From assembly GCA_020543525.1 (NCBI GenBank), contig JAHYIO010000028.1, positions 1,240,001-1,304,000 of the forward strand: DNA of 64,000 nucleotides, written 5' to 3'. The stretch comes from Coriolopsis trogii. Taxonomy: Eukaryota > Basidiomycota > Agaricomycetes > Polyporales > Polyporaceae. A program made the translations under genes and the position numbers. Under the pieces are notes generated by a model that saw only the letters and a program-made list of their open reading frames with translations, was not told where the DNA came from and did not search any database. This document shows, in pieces, positions 35,487 through 46,554 of this stretch (position 1 is its first letter; every line of letters starts with the position of its first letter).

Positions 35487-35646
35487 GATGAAAGCGAGAG
35501 AGCAATGGCGAAAGCAATTCGATAGCAATGTGCAGCAAATAGCGTAGACGGCAAGAGCAGTAGAGGATGAGGAAGCCTCCCAGCAGCTTGATATCCATGG
35601 GTGACTGTCAGCCGCCATTGAGATGCGGCCCATCGATAATGCGGCT
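35487..35646 (-). repeat. Upstream part of the inverted kinase duplication, copy B
   Basis: The reverse complement of this stretch aligns with 18903-19068 upstream of copy A. It includes AGCCGCATTATCGATGG, CTCAATGGCGGCTGAC, CTCTTGCCGTCTACGC and TGCACATTGCTATC before the start codon. Homology seems to fade beyond 35646. Confidence 0.7.
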
Positions 35647-36463
35647 AACGTGGGGACTGAGTTTGCGTCAGACTTCCTCATCTTTAGCTCATATGCTTAA
35701 CCGTGACATCTCTCACAGAATGAGCGAGTCTTCAGGCATTCAGGCCAGTGTGATTGTTGTGTCGACGAGGAGGACACAGGCCATAGTTCGGACGGACTCT
35801 GCTGAACGCGATTTCATGGTTGTTTCGTGTCTGTGACAAGCTCAGTCGTCCAACCTGTAACAAATCTGAGACTGAGAGAGGCTTGATATGCATAGGGATG
35901 GAGGAGGAATGTTGAGGGCTTGCCAATTCAGCCTAGGTCCATGTCAGGGTTGCGACGCGCTTCGTTCTCACCTACCCGATTGGGCCTTCGGGCCGCCGTC
36001 ATTTCGGGCGCTTGCGTCCTGCAGAGGGTCCACAAGCCTGCGATACTATTGCAGCAATGTACAAGTACATACAACAAACTCACCGTGACCATCCACCCGG
36101 AGGATATCAACATACGAATGCTTCATGTCCTACCACGACACAGAAACTACAAGGGACGGCGCCCCATCAGGCTCACTGTCGTTAATTTTCCGTCCACTGG
36201 TAGGGCGTCCATGTCGATCCCACCACGCTAGTCAGTCCTGCATGTCCCAACATCGATGCGACCGTCGGCATCGGGGACACGAGGCTGCTTTCCTCCTGGG
36301 CTCGCGCCACCGTCGGATGTTGAGGCTTCGGTGCCAAATGCCTAGCAGCGTTCATGCAAGTGGATGTCATAAGTGGGGAGCGCGTCCTCGGTATCTCGCT
36401 AGGGATGACGCCGGTGGGAAATAAGAAACAATGTCTGCACGGGCCGCAGTAAGGTGAAAGCAC
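35647..36463. other. Intergenic region with possible last exon of the small unknown gene
   Basis: This contains an open minus-strand frame ending at 36182 that could be a third exon of the gene at 36464-37002. A donor GTGAGT at about 36466 and an acceptor preceded by TTATTTCCCACC..CCCTAG near 36408 would join it in frame. The remainder shows nothing recognisable. Confidence 0.35.
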
Positions 36464-37002
36464 TCACTGAGCGTTCTCTGAGGTATCCGACTCGGAATCG
36501 GACTCCCCAGGCTCACAGCGGACAGGAATACCGAATGTCGCCTTCGCGTCGTTCCACGCGCTCAAAGTCTCTTGGCTGTGCGGTTCGTTCGGTCTAGCAG
36601 TGTAACCAGACGGAGATCAGTCCCATGGCACATGGTCCTGCACGTACTGATAGTGTGACAAACTTACAGTCCATCTCTGCCCATCTCGCAGTCTTCTGTG
36701 ACGAGACAAAGTTGCGTTTTGAATGTGGTGTGGAAGTCGGGTCTATTGGACTTGATGAGTGCTCGAGCGAGGACGTTTATGTCGACGGCGGTGGTCCAGG
36801 GAGGTAACCTGGATGCGAGAATCATGTAGTCCCCGGTCAATACGCGCTTACAGAGCGCGCAATCACTGTCGCATATCGACAATCCCCTATCCTTGATTAA
36901 TTGCCATTCGTCATCGAGTGCGGCCGAGAGGTGCTCGGGGGTGAGTCGATGTACGGGGGCGACACTGTCGGTCGGCGCGGTGTTCGTGGTTGAACTGTCC
37001 AT
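36464..37002 (-). CDS. Hypothetical small protein
   Basis: I do not recognise this protein. The start at 37002 reads MDSSTTNTAPTDSVAPVHRL and leads into LTPEHLSAALDDEWQLIKDR, a likely helix, then SICDSDCALCKRVLTGDYMIL with a CxxC pair, and FKTQLCLVTEDCEMGRDGL. An intron (donor just inside 36664, acceptor near 36595) joins PNEPHSQETLSAWNDAKATF and an acidic serine end, ESDSESDTSENA. A TGA at 36464-36466 would stop translation, but the same bases form a good donor (CAGTGAGT), so the protein may continue on an exon ending at 36182. No signal peptide or membrane segment. Between 150 and 240 residues depending on the choice. The Cys pairs could bind metal, which is a guess. Confidence 0.5.
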
Positions 37003-37616
37003 GGCGCTGAGGGTGCTGAAGAGAGAAGAGAGAAGAGACTATGGGGCGCGGTGTCTTGCGACTGTACTTGTACGCGTCCTGGTTTTGTGGCTGCTGTCCC
37101 GCCAACACGAGTGTCAACTGTTGCACACAAAGGGAACATACAAAAGCCCGCTGACTATGCATTGCCAGCGCTTTGACCTTGAGACGTGCGTCAAAATGAC
37201 CAGGCGACAGGACCACAGCCATGCTCAGTCACGAGGATGTGCGAGGACATACTGACTTTTTAGTCTTGGAGAAAAGCATGATGTAGGTAAATCGCTGGAA
37301 ATTCATCTAGAATTGTGCCACTCTTTGACTGAAGACGGCTTGGATGACATATGAGCGACAATATAGGTTACGAGGTAAGAGGAGCGACTTACCTATGATA
37401 TGTTTTCTCAATGGCAGGAGCTGCAAAAGTGCCAGAAAATGCGAAATGGCAACTTATCGGGTCTTCAACGCACACAATCCATAGGTATTGCGTGGGATGG
37501 GCCACATTCAGTCACCAAACATACCTCGGGGTACCCTCGAGTCGATGTCATTTTGCGACGAAGGGGCAAAAGCCAAACATGGCAACATAGCATAGCAAGA
37601 CCAGGCCATCGAAAAT
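37003..37616. other. Intergenic region between the small unknown gene and UTP7
   Basis: Promoter of the small gene and 3' end of UTP7, both on the minus strand. No gene or repeat recognised. Confidence 0.4.
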
Positions 37617-39742
37617 CTAATGTGCTCGCTTGAAACGATCCAACGCAGACGGCTTGTGTGGCTCCTCGGCGCCACTCGCAATCGCCCTTGCTTTCCGCCG
37701 CTCTTCTCTCTGCTTCTCCAACTTCGTCCGTACCGCGACCTGTATCAACAGTCAGCTTTGGCAAACCGCCCACTGGAACGGGTCCTACTTACTGCTCGAG
37801 GATCGACGACGTTCTTCCGCTGCTTTCGGAGATACCTGCGGTAACGGGTAAAGCACCGTAGATATAGAGAAAAGCGAGATCGACACGTACCTCTTCAAGC
37901 TCTTGTTCTTGCCGCGCATTTTCTTTTTCTCCTTCTCCGCCTTCGTCAGTTTCTTCGCCTGACCGTCTTCTCCGGCCTCGTCATCGCCACCTGCAGCGTC
38001 ATCGCCCTCCTCTGTCTCGTCCGCCTTGCCCGACACGCGCAGTCTCTCATGCCGCGGCAGCCGCGCGTACGGGATGTCGTGCGCACCATCGACGGCCGTA
38101 CTGAGCTTCGGTGGAGGTGCCAGTGAGCCGATAAAGTCTGGATCCAGCGTGATGGCATCCGGCTGGATCTTGTCGAGGAGACTCTTGACCTCGCGCTCGC
38201 GGCGGGCCTTCTTGTTCTCGAAGGGATCTGCCTCGGAGCTGTCGAAGTTGGGCTCACCGGCACCGGGAACGAGGATACCAGAGACACCAGCAGCGTGCCC
38301 AATCGTGAGGATGTCTTGAAATGGGCAGAAGCGGAGAGAGGTGAGCGGACGATGTGGTATAGGGTGAGTCAAGTACAGGGGTGGTGGAGTGACGGGGGTG
38401 AAAGGTGTCTGAATAGACGGTTTTGTGTAGACCTACATGGTGTAGATGGTCAACAACGAGTCGTAAGGAGTGCAGACAATGGAGACATACATTCACGCTG
38501 CCTCCGGTAGCGACACCCAAAGCTCCCTTTTGACTCCAGTCGAGGATGGCGCTGCCACCTCTAGCGTTCCATGTCCTCACCGCACCTTTCCAATTCCGAC
38601 AGTCCCAGACCTTCACGACACCATCTTGACCAGCGGTCGCCATATAGCGCCCGGCCGTACTTGGGTCGACAGATACGCTCGCGACGGGCCCGAGATGCGC
38701 AAGAAGGCGGACAGCAGGATGAGGGAGGTTAGGTGTCCAGAGGGTCACGGTGCCGTTCTGGTGCCCGAGATGAATAACGGCATTGTGGGGATTTTGACAC
38801 ATGGTATGGCACGCGCCGAGTTTGGTGCGATGCTCGACTACGAGCTGACCCGTGGATGTGTCTTGGTACTTGAGGTACCCAGCATTACCCTGAAGAAGTG
38901 TTAAGACCAGGTGGACAGAGATTGTAGAATAGTACATACCACACTGACGAGAAGCCAGTGGTAAGGTAGGAACTCCAGGCGAGTGGGCTCAATGTGTGAT
39001 TTGAGTTTGTGGAGTTCGACACCGTCGCGGTCGTAGATGAAAACATACTTGTTCTGGGCTACCGCGAAATGCGAGTGGTCCTGCAAGAACCTGGACGATA
39101 GGTCACCAACAAATTTCAGAGGCAAGTAAAGGGGTACTAACGTGATATCGCGACATGTCTCTTGTAATTGCAACTCGGTATGAAGCGTTCCTGCCTGCCA
39201 GTCAAAAGTCGCAACATGGCCTTTCTTGCCAACGACAGCGAGATGTCTGCGATATGTGTCAGGGTCTTGAACTTCTCGACGTGAATGTGACAGAGAGACC
39301 TTCCGTTACGAGTATAACGAGTTCGATAGGGTCCACCGTCCATCTTCCATTCCTGCCGACCTTGCGCCGCTTGCTGGCCAGCTGCACCAGTAATTTCGTT
39401 CTGAGAGACTCGCCATGTTTTCTCCAACTCGCCCTCGACTTCCATGAGTCCGGCATCTTCTGTGAGGAGGAGCTCGGCATCCTTGAGCAGCCTTTTCGAT
39501 CGTGCATTTTGGGCAGACTGGCGAAAGAGCTCGGTACGCAGTTTCTTGTTGTGTATATGAGAGTATTTCTTGGCTTCCTCCGGTGGTGGGGAAGATGGGC
39601 GGAGGGAGCGAGGTAGAGCGGTGTGTTGGGAGACAGAGGCGGCTGTTGGATTGTCGGAGGACTGCCGGTGGGTGTGGTGGGCTGTCTTACGCCTCTTGTT
39701 GGCGGGACGGATGGCATCGGCCTTTGCTATGAGCGCGTCCAT
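37617..39742 (-). CDS. UTP7: U3 snoRNP component UTP7 (WDR46/BING4)
   Basis: Utp7 is a nucleolar WD40 protein of the small-subunit processome, needed for 18S rRNA maturation. The start is the ATG at 39742 (MDALIAKADAIRPANKRRK), with a basic nuclear-type N-terminus. Conserved segments follow: HIHNKKLRTELFRQSAQNAR, then GPYRTRYTRNGR, HLAVVGKKGHVATFDW, FLQDHSHFAVAQNKYVFIYD and LEFLPYHWLLVSV. Further WD repeats read TGQLVVEHRTKLGACHTM, HLGHQNGTVTLWTPN and MATAGQDGVVKVWDCRNW. The BING4 C-terminal domain is clear: LRFCPFQDILTIGHAAGVSG, ILVPGAGEPNFDS and KSLLDKIQPDAITLD. The tail is lysine-rich (KKMRGKNKSLKR) and ends DRFKRAH with TAG at 37617-37619. About 600 residues from around seven exons. It shares a short divergent promoter with PUF6. 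Confidence 0.93.
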
Positions 39743-39926
39743 GACGGCGGCGAGGAGGAGGGGACGAGCAGACACAAGAGTACGACGAGCAAGCAGAATG
39801 CGCTTCCGGGCCGGAAAGACCAAAAGTTTTGGGAGACGCCCAGGACTTGTCGTCGATCGCAAGTTTCGCCTGAACACCGCAGACTGTGCGGTCCTCCTTC
39901 TCCCCTCATTCTGCCCCATCGCCGCC
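39743..39926. promoter_or_regulatory. 184-base bidirectional promoter of UTP7 and PUF6 with two dyads
   Basis: The two start codons are only 184 bases apart and point away from each other. Near the centre lie two perfect dyads: TTCCGG-G-CCGGAA at 39804-39816 and CCAAAA-G-TTTTGG at 39820-39832. Because they are symmetric, a factor binding them could act in both directions. The factor is unknown. Confidence 0.7.
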
Positions 39927-42286
39927 ATGCCTAACGCTGCCCAAAAAGTATCCAAGAAACGGCCAGCACCATCTCAGGCTGGCTCGAAGCCCAAGAAACC
40001 CCACCTCGACAAAGAAGTCGACACCAAGGCAAAGAAACGCAGTCGCCCCGTTACTGCTCTCGTGCAGGAGGAAAACACCGAGTCAGACCCGTCAGAGGAT
40101 GGCTCAGAGGATGAGCTTAATGCTGCAGAAGATCAGGGGGATGTTGACATGAACCAGGACAACACTCAGTCTGCGAAGGACCCCAACGGTCAGTACTTCC
40201 TAAAAACCTCTCGCCCCCTGCCTCCTTTCCTCATTTCCAGTGTGTAATAGCTGCACGGGAATCCCACAAGGCGCAACGCGCTCTCCTCGAGCAACGCAAA
40301 GCCTCGAAGCCACATTCGGCCCTGCTCACAGATGCTAAGGCTGCATGGTCACTCGCACGCAAGAAAGACCTGCCCAAGGCCGAGCGCATGAAACACATCA
40401 ACGCTCTAATGGACATCATCCGCGGCAAAGTCAAGGATATCGTCTTCAAACACGACGCCAGTCGCATAGTCCAAACAGTCGTCAAGTACGGCACCCAGAA
40501 GGAGCGCAATGAAATTGCAGCGGAGCTCAAGGGCAAATACAGGGAACTCTCGCAGAGCAAGTACTCTAAGGTGCGTAGCTCTCTATGCGCCTGCACATCC
40601 GTATCTTACCTCTGTCCTCTGTTGCTTTGTAGTTCCTCGTTACCAAGTTGATCAGACTATGTCCATCGTACCGCCCCATTATCCTTCGCGAATTCCAAGG
40701 CCATGTTCTAAAACTGTTACTCCACCGTGAGGCGTCCGGTGTCCTCGCTGACGCGTTTGAGCTCTACGCCAATGCGTATGAACGCTCGATTCTCCTTCGT
40801 GACTTCTACGGCAAGGAAGCGAGCCTGTTCACTGTCACGGCCGGTAGCGATGAGGAGAAGGAGCGCTCTAAACGCGGTCTGCGCGGTCTCATGGAGGGTC
40901 TCGAGGGCGATCGTAGACGGCGGGTGCTATCTTCTCTCAAGGACAATCTGGTGGCAATGTGAGCGCGCTGTTGTTCATCACTCCCTCCGCCGACCTAATG
41001 CTTTCTTGCCTAGATTCAACAACCCGGACAAGGGTGCCGTAGCTCACGCTATAGTGCACCGAGCGCTGTGGGAATATTTGGCTGCTGTCGCCGAATTGGA
41101 GGATGATACCGAAAGCGAGCGGCTGCGACGAGAGATGTTCGAGACGTATGATTGCTCCGATCATCATTCGCCACACCCATTTTCTGACTAGTATCTCAGA
41201 TGTCAAGACGTACTCGCAGAGATGGTCCACACAAAGGACGGTAGTCGGGTCGTCCGCGATTTCATCGCATGGGGAACTGCGAAGGTTCGTCAGATGCTAC
41301 TATGGAGTACTCCAGATTCTCACAATCTTATAGGATCGCAAACATATTGTGAAGGCCATCAAGCCTCACGTTGAGCGTATGTGCAAAGATGATGAGGCGC
41401 AGCTTGTCCTCTTCACTGCCCTTGACATCATTGAGTGCGTGCAGTATCATCTCGTTATGCCCTTTGCTGACCTGATGTCAGCGACACGAAACTCACCGCC
41501 AAGTCTCTGGTGTCTGACATTGTCGCCTCTGCTTCTACATTATACACATCATCTCAAGGCCGACGTTCACTCATCTACCTTGTTGCTCCTCGAACACGAA
41601 GACACTTTACTCCAGCTCAAATCTCAGCTCTAGCGGAAACTGATCCTATACGTGCAAAAACGAGTAAGAAGGACGACGCACTGCGGGCGTCCGAGATATC
41701 GAAGGCTGCGAGTGAGGGATTGCTGAAGTGGGTTGCGGAGAGCGGTGATGAAGTTTCGAAGGATCCCGGCGGCAGTCTAGTTGTCTGCGAGATCATGCTC
41801 GGCGCAGAAGGGGGTATGTGTTGCATTCTTCGCCGTGGTATACCCTTTCACCCTCTTACATTCAATTTCGCAGACAAATCGGCTGCAACTGAGACACTCC
41901 TCAAGCCGCTTGCTTCGCCTGCAGTCGACGATCAGCAAACCCTCCATGCAAGTGCTCTCCCGCACACCGCCCGCATGTACAAAACGCTCCTACAGGGCGG
42001 ACACTTCTCCCACAGCACGCACGCCGTGGAACGTTCTCCCCTCTTCTCTGCACTCGACTTCGCGAAGCGTTTCGTACACGTAGTAGGGCGGGATGTAACG
42101 CTCGCGATGGCGGAGCGTGAAGGTACCTTCATTGTCGCTGCGCTGTGCGAGCAGCTCGCGGAACATGAGGGTGTGGAGGAGAGAGAGACCGTCAAGGCGT
42201 GGTTCGATAGCAAGGCTCAGAAGGCACTCCAGAAGGCAAGCCCGAGGGGGCTGAAGGTGTTGCTGGGTAGCTTGGAGAAGCTTTAG
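39927..42286 (+). CDS. PUF6: Pumilio-like ribosome-biogenesis protein PUF6
   Basis: Puf6/PUM3 is a nucleolar RNA-binding protein involved in large-subunit (60S) assembly. The start at 39927 reads MPNAAQKVSKKRPAP and opens a basic then acidic N-terminal stretch (ESDPSEDGSEDELN). The folded part begins QRALLEQRKASKPHSALLTD and KDLPKAERMKHINALMDIIR. Puf repeats are seen in GKVKDIVFKHDASRIVQTVV, KFLVTKLIRLCPSYR, HVLKLLLHREASGVLADAF, MVHTKDGSRVVRDFIAWGT and RKHIVKAIKPHVERMCKDDE. The C-terminal CPL domain includes LVSDIVASASTLYTS, GRRSLIYLVAPRTRRHFTP, EISKAASEGLLKWV and GTFIVAALCEQL. Translation ends at 42286 after LKVLLGSLEKL. About 670 residues from around seven exons, the usual size. It is divergently paired with UTP7. 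Confidence 0.92.
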
Positions 42287-42724
42287 TGATCGTCAGACTT
42301 TTGTTCCTGCTTTGCCTTGAGACACTGATATACGCATTACGACGTCCTCGCCGTCAACAGATGGTTGCGGCCGTTTCGCCACGCATGAGTGTCTTCCCAG
42401 ACGGAGGGAAGACCAATGAGTGATACCACCTGTCTAACACAACCCGAGACGACAACGAAGTGCGGTGCATGCATGCTTTGCGAGTGGCCCAGGTTCCGCT
42501 TGCATTGTCTTCCGCTTGACACTGAGCCACTGGTTACGGCCCCACCACACGCGTCTTTGTTCTCGCCTAAAGGCCACCAGAAGCTTTATGCACCTGTTGT
42601 TTGTCCGCCACCACCACTATAACAGGCCTTGTCAATTCGCGCATACCACCATTGTCTTCCTCCTTATCCCTTCTCGCTCCTTGGAACCCCCTGCATTCTC
42701 TACCAACCAAAGCAGCAGAACTCG
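42287..42724. other. Intergenic region between PUF6 and the unknown gene at 42725
   Basis: 3' end of PUF6 and promoter of the next plus-strand gene. The overlapping frames 42389-42622 and 42465-42833 show no recognisable content. Confidence 0.4.
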
Positions 42725-44007
42725 ATGTCCAACGTCCGGCGCAACGATCCTGACCAACTTCTTCTATATCTTACACAGGCGTACCTTCCCATGCTCATCG
42801 TCAAGGACAGTGTCCCGGAAGTGCGGCGGGTAGCGCATGATTGGGGACACATGCCGGAGCTCTCCTGCACGCCTGGCCACCACCGCAAGCTCAAGAAGAT
42901 CAACCAGATCCCGCTCCTCGCTCTTGAGAACGCTGTTCGAGTCTGTACGTCCCCGTAACCACCTACCTCCCCTGCCGTTGCGGCGGCAACCTGTAACCAT
43001 GCTAATCATAGCATCCTCTTGTTCCGACATGAAGACTTTGCCGGACTGCAGGACCGCCCGAATTTGGTGGTTGACTGGGAGAACACGAGTCTGACGATGC
43101 CCTCCCCAGGGTTGAAGGTGTTGGACAACAAGGCGATTAGGTACCTCATGATACAATCCGAGGAAGACTACACGCGAGCGGTCAGGTACTTCATGCTCAA
43201 CACGGCCGCGGAAGTGATCAGGACGGTCGAGGGAAGGCCATTTGACGACGATGATGACGAGCTTCAGTTCCAGCGGTACCGCATCCAAGGGGTACAGACC
43301 GCACGCAAGATCGCGACGATGTACGTGTTTGGGGAGCCGGTTCCCGTGAGTCTATATGCTGCTGCTGGTTATTTTCTCATGTGTGGAGGGGGCCAATCTC
43401 ACACCTTCTTATGTCTTTGACAGCCCACTGGGATACTCCGCCCGGGCATCGTCATGCTGTCCCTGCCTCCCTGGCAATTCGGGATAGGCGACTTTGAGGA
43501 ATTCACATCTCGTCGGAAGGTGCGTGACTTACATCGGTAGACTCGAGCTCAACTCATCTTGGCCACCAGTTCGAGCCTGGAGAATTTGATGCAGATGTGC
43601 CGGAAGACGAAGGCCCCTCTCAGTGGAGCAGTGCTACAAAGCTCTGGGCAATGGTGCGTTGAAAACGGCTCCCCTGCCAACATTGGGTGACCTGCTGACA
43701 CAGACCTCCTCCGTTCCGATAGCTGTACGACTCGTGCACAGTCAGTGGTTACAGGTGGTTCGTCGTCACATCCTACAACTACTGGGTTTTCGGCACCTGG
43801 AGCCTCGGTACGTATCTGCCTCGTCTTACGTGAACCTATAGTAAAGATTGTACTCACGCAATGCCTGCAGATTGGTCCACCGCCGAGCTGACACCGCCCG
43901 TGCCGTTTGACAAGACGCATGGCATGTCCCTCGTCGAGCTGCTCGTGTTTTGGACGGAGAGCGCGCGGCACAGAGTGCGCTACTGGCAGTTGGCACCGGT
44001 GCGTTGA
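42725..44007 (+). CDS. Conserved-looking hypothetical protein
   Basis: I do not recognise this family. The start at 42725 reads MSNVRRNDPDQLLLYLTQAY and continues LPMLIVKDSVPEVRRVAHDW and INQIPLLALENAVRV. After an intron the second exon reads LLFRHEDFAGLQDRPNLVVD, LKVLDNKAIRYLMIQSEEDY, AVRYFMLNTAAEVIRTVEGR, an acidic run FDDDDDE, and FQRYRIQGVQTARKIATMYV. Further exons give PTGILRPGIVMLSLPPWQFG and, last, TPPVPFDKTHGMSLVELLVF with TGA at 44005-44007. About 330 residues. The first junction is unsettled: a GTACGT donor at 42945 breaks the frame, while a GTAACC donor at 42955 keeps it with the acceptor at 43011. No signal peptide or membrane span. It looks like an ordered cytosolic protein. Confidence 0.6.
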
Positions 44008-44243
44008 CGGTCTTTACCTGACATCGCACATCGGGCAGTTTTGACTTTTCCGTGAGTAGAATGCGGAGGCCGAGTGAACCTCAGCAGCAATCCGTAGGTC
44101 GGGGCATCAATGCAATCTAGGCGTAGAAACCCAATCAGTCTACAGAAATGAATGATAATCCAGCGTATAGCAGTCTTCTAATTGTACATACAATGTTACA
44201 AGTATATCTCTCATCTCGTATGACGGCTCGCCAGCCAAGACAA

Positions 44244-45544
44244 TCAGACTGCCAATGCATACCGCCACACAAATCGAGCCAACTCCTTAACCATCGCGGG
44301 CGAGAACTCGTGCCCGACCCCTTCCTCCAGAACGACCTCCTTCACGCCGTCCGGCCCCACGTTCAAGCTTTCGACGAACACTCTAGACGCGAACCACGGC
44401 ACGATCTTGTCGTCCTTTCCGGACAACACGAGGATCTTCTTGCCGAGGAAGGGGTTGGTGCCGTCCGAGGCCTTGTATGGGGCGGCAGCAGGGTCGGCGG
44501 TCTTGATCAGTTCGAGCAGCGAGTCGGGAATGTGGGGCGGTCCGAACGGTAGCTTGTGCGCTTTGGCGCGTTTCGAAATGAGGGTGAGGTAGTCTGGGCA
44601 GCCTGCCAGAGAGTACGCGGTGGCGGGGAGGAGACGTTGGGTGAGTGAGTATGCGTGAGAAGGACAGTCATAGGAAGGATCGACACCCTTACCGATAATA
44701 GGGATACCGATCTTCACTCTTGGGTCTGAACATACCAGTGTTGTTCAGTTGCGCTCGGCGGTATAGGTGACAAGGGCGGCTGTATGCCATGGTGCGCACC
44801 ATTTCTGAGCGTGAGCCAAGTAGAGTGACCTCCGAGACTCTTTCCGGCGCAAATCCATTGAGAGATGGTGCGCTCCCCGTTCGGGAAGAGGTAGGATGGT
44901 AAGAAGTCTACGAGGTAGGATACGTCATGCGCTGTGCCAGCTGTGTAACGGATCGTCAGCCATGGGGAGAGCAGCGGGGTGCTCATTGCCACCCGTTCCT
45001 CACTTTGTATGGCGTACATGTCGATGCTGTGGACAGAAGAGCAGATTTAGCGTCCACGTCTATACCGAGTGGCATGGCGAGTGAATCTGTGGCACGCACG
45101 CGTGCCGCGGGTTGTTCTTCCCTGGGTCGTCAAACCAGCCCTCGTTGGCATGTTTATCGACCATGCGTTTGCCATGATTACGATGGTCCTAGGAGGAGTG
45201 TCGGTGTCGATTAGTGTGAAATTGGGGAACGCTCCCAGTAATGCTTCCGAATAGACGACGCATGGACCTACCAACGTGACAATGTAGAGATCCTGGCTCG
45301 TGGAGTTCGGCCTTTCTGCCTCATATGTCGTCCGTTGGCAATCTTTGACCGCCTCGAATATTGAGTGAACGAAGGGATCCATCTTGGTTGCTGAGCCCCT
45401 ACGGCCATGGAGGAGGAACATGACTGCAACGGGTCGCTCAAAGGTTTGGCTTGCGTCTCGTTGAGCATACACGTTGAGCGTTATGCCTGCGAGCACCAAC
45501 GACTGTTTTGACACTGTCGCCACCGTTTCTGCAGCCGTGGTCAT
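44244..45544 (-). CDS. Alpha/beta hydrolase
   Basis: This is a hydrolase of the alpha/beta fold, probably cytosolic; the substrate is unknown. The start at 45544 reads MTTAAETVATVSKQSLVLAG. The oxyanion region is VMFLLHGRRGSATKM. After an intron comes RNHGKRMVDKHANEGWFDDP followed by NNPRHAIDMYAIQ, a pattern typical of a fungal subgroup. The nucleophile elbow is ICAGKSLGGHSTWLTL, with Ser as nucleophile in GKSLG. The last exon holds GKKILVLSGKDDKIVPWFAS, giving the acid (Asp), and LEEGVGHEFSPAMVKELARF, giving the catalytic His. Stop at 44244. About 360 residues from four or five exons. The triad is complete, so it is likely active. It is convergent with the unknown gene at 42725. Confidence 0.82.
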
Positions 45545-46554
45545 GTTCGGTGTCTGCCACTTGCTGGCAGAGGTTATGAGCGTGGTTCGGCAACCTCGCA
45601 AGGCTGGTAGGACTGCTTGCGCGTGTTGCGCGAGGACCGCACTTGTGATGATGTGGCGTAAGTATCGCGAACGCGGAAAGCAAGCACTGCACCCGAGCCA
45701 CCGGAGCCTGCTCCAGGTACCAAGGTCCACACGCTCCCTAACCACATATTCGCCAGTGCGCTACACTTCGCTCCCATCCTCTTGCAGACTAGGACAAGTC
45801 GTTCAAGCGGTAAAAGCTGAGATTGGATCCAGGTATATAGACAGTACTGAAAGTGTGAACAAGAACGGACATTACAATAGAAGAAAGTGAAACACGTCGC
45901 AGGTCGTGAGTCAAGAGATCAGAAGAACAGACCATCGTAGAAAGTATACTAGAAATAGAAGGACAACAAGATCAAGATCCATGTCTACCAATCCCACCGT
46001 CCAGGTCAAACAAGCACAAGCACATGTACAGGAGAGTCGAATGTTCGTCGCGTCATGGTCGTAGAGGCCGCACGGGCAAGCCAAGAAGATCTGGAAAAGA
46101 CGACAACCCCGACCAGCAAGGAGGAATAGAGCGATATCTATCCACCCCAACAGCCTTATCGTGGTCAAGTCAGGAGTATTGGCACACGCGCCGGGGTCAG
46201 TCACCGTAGCGAGTGGGGGAGCCCAACCTACAGTAAACGAGTGTCCGCGCAGAGTTCAAGTGTCACAAAAACAGGCAGTACTGCTAGCAATTGCCGTCCA
46301 AGGGTGTGAGCGAGCGTCCATGTGTGCATGCGATCAAGTGCTTGAGCGAGAAGGGATGTGTGGGAGTGAGAGAGCGTACGGGTTTTGGTGCAAATATCGG
46401 CAAGAAATGCGATAGCGTGACGGGCAAAGGACAGAGAGAGAGAAAGATGAGTGTGTAGTAATTCGATCCAAGGTCCGTGCATCCTCCTCCGTTGGAGATG
46501 TATGTATATATTCCTCCCCCCTTGTCTTCTCTTCGTCCTCCTTCCTCTTCCACA
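45545..46554. other. Intergenic region between alpha/beta hydrolase and copper-radical oxidase
   Basis: Promoter of the hydrolase and 3' end of the oxidase gene, both on the minus strand. A short purine-rich tract (GAGAGAGAGAAAGATGAG type) lies near 46430-46450. No gene recognised. Confidence 0.4.
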
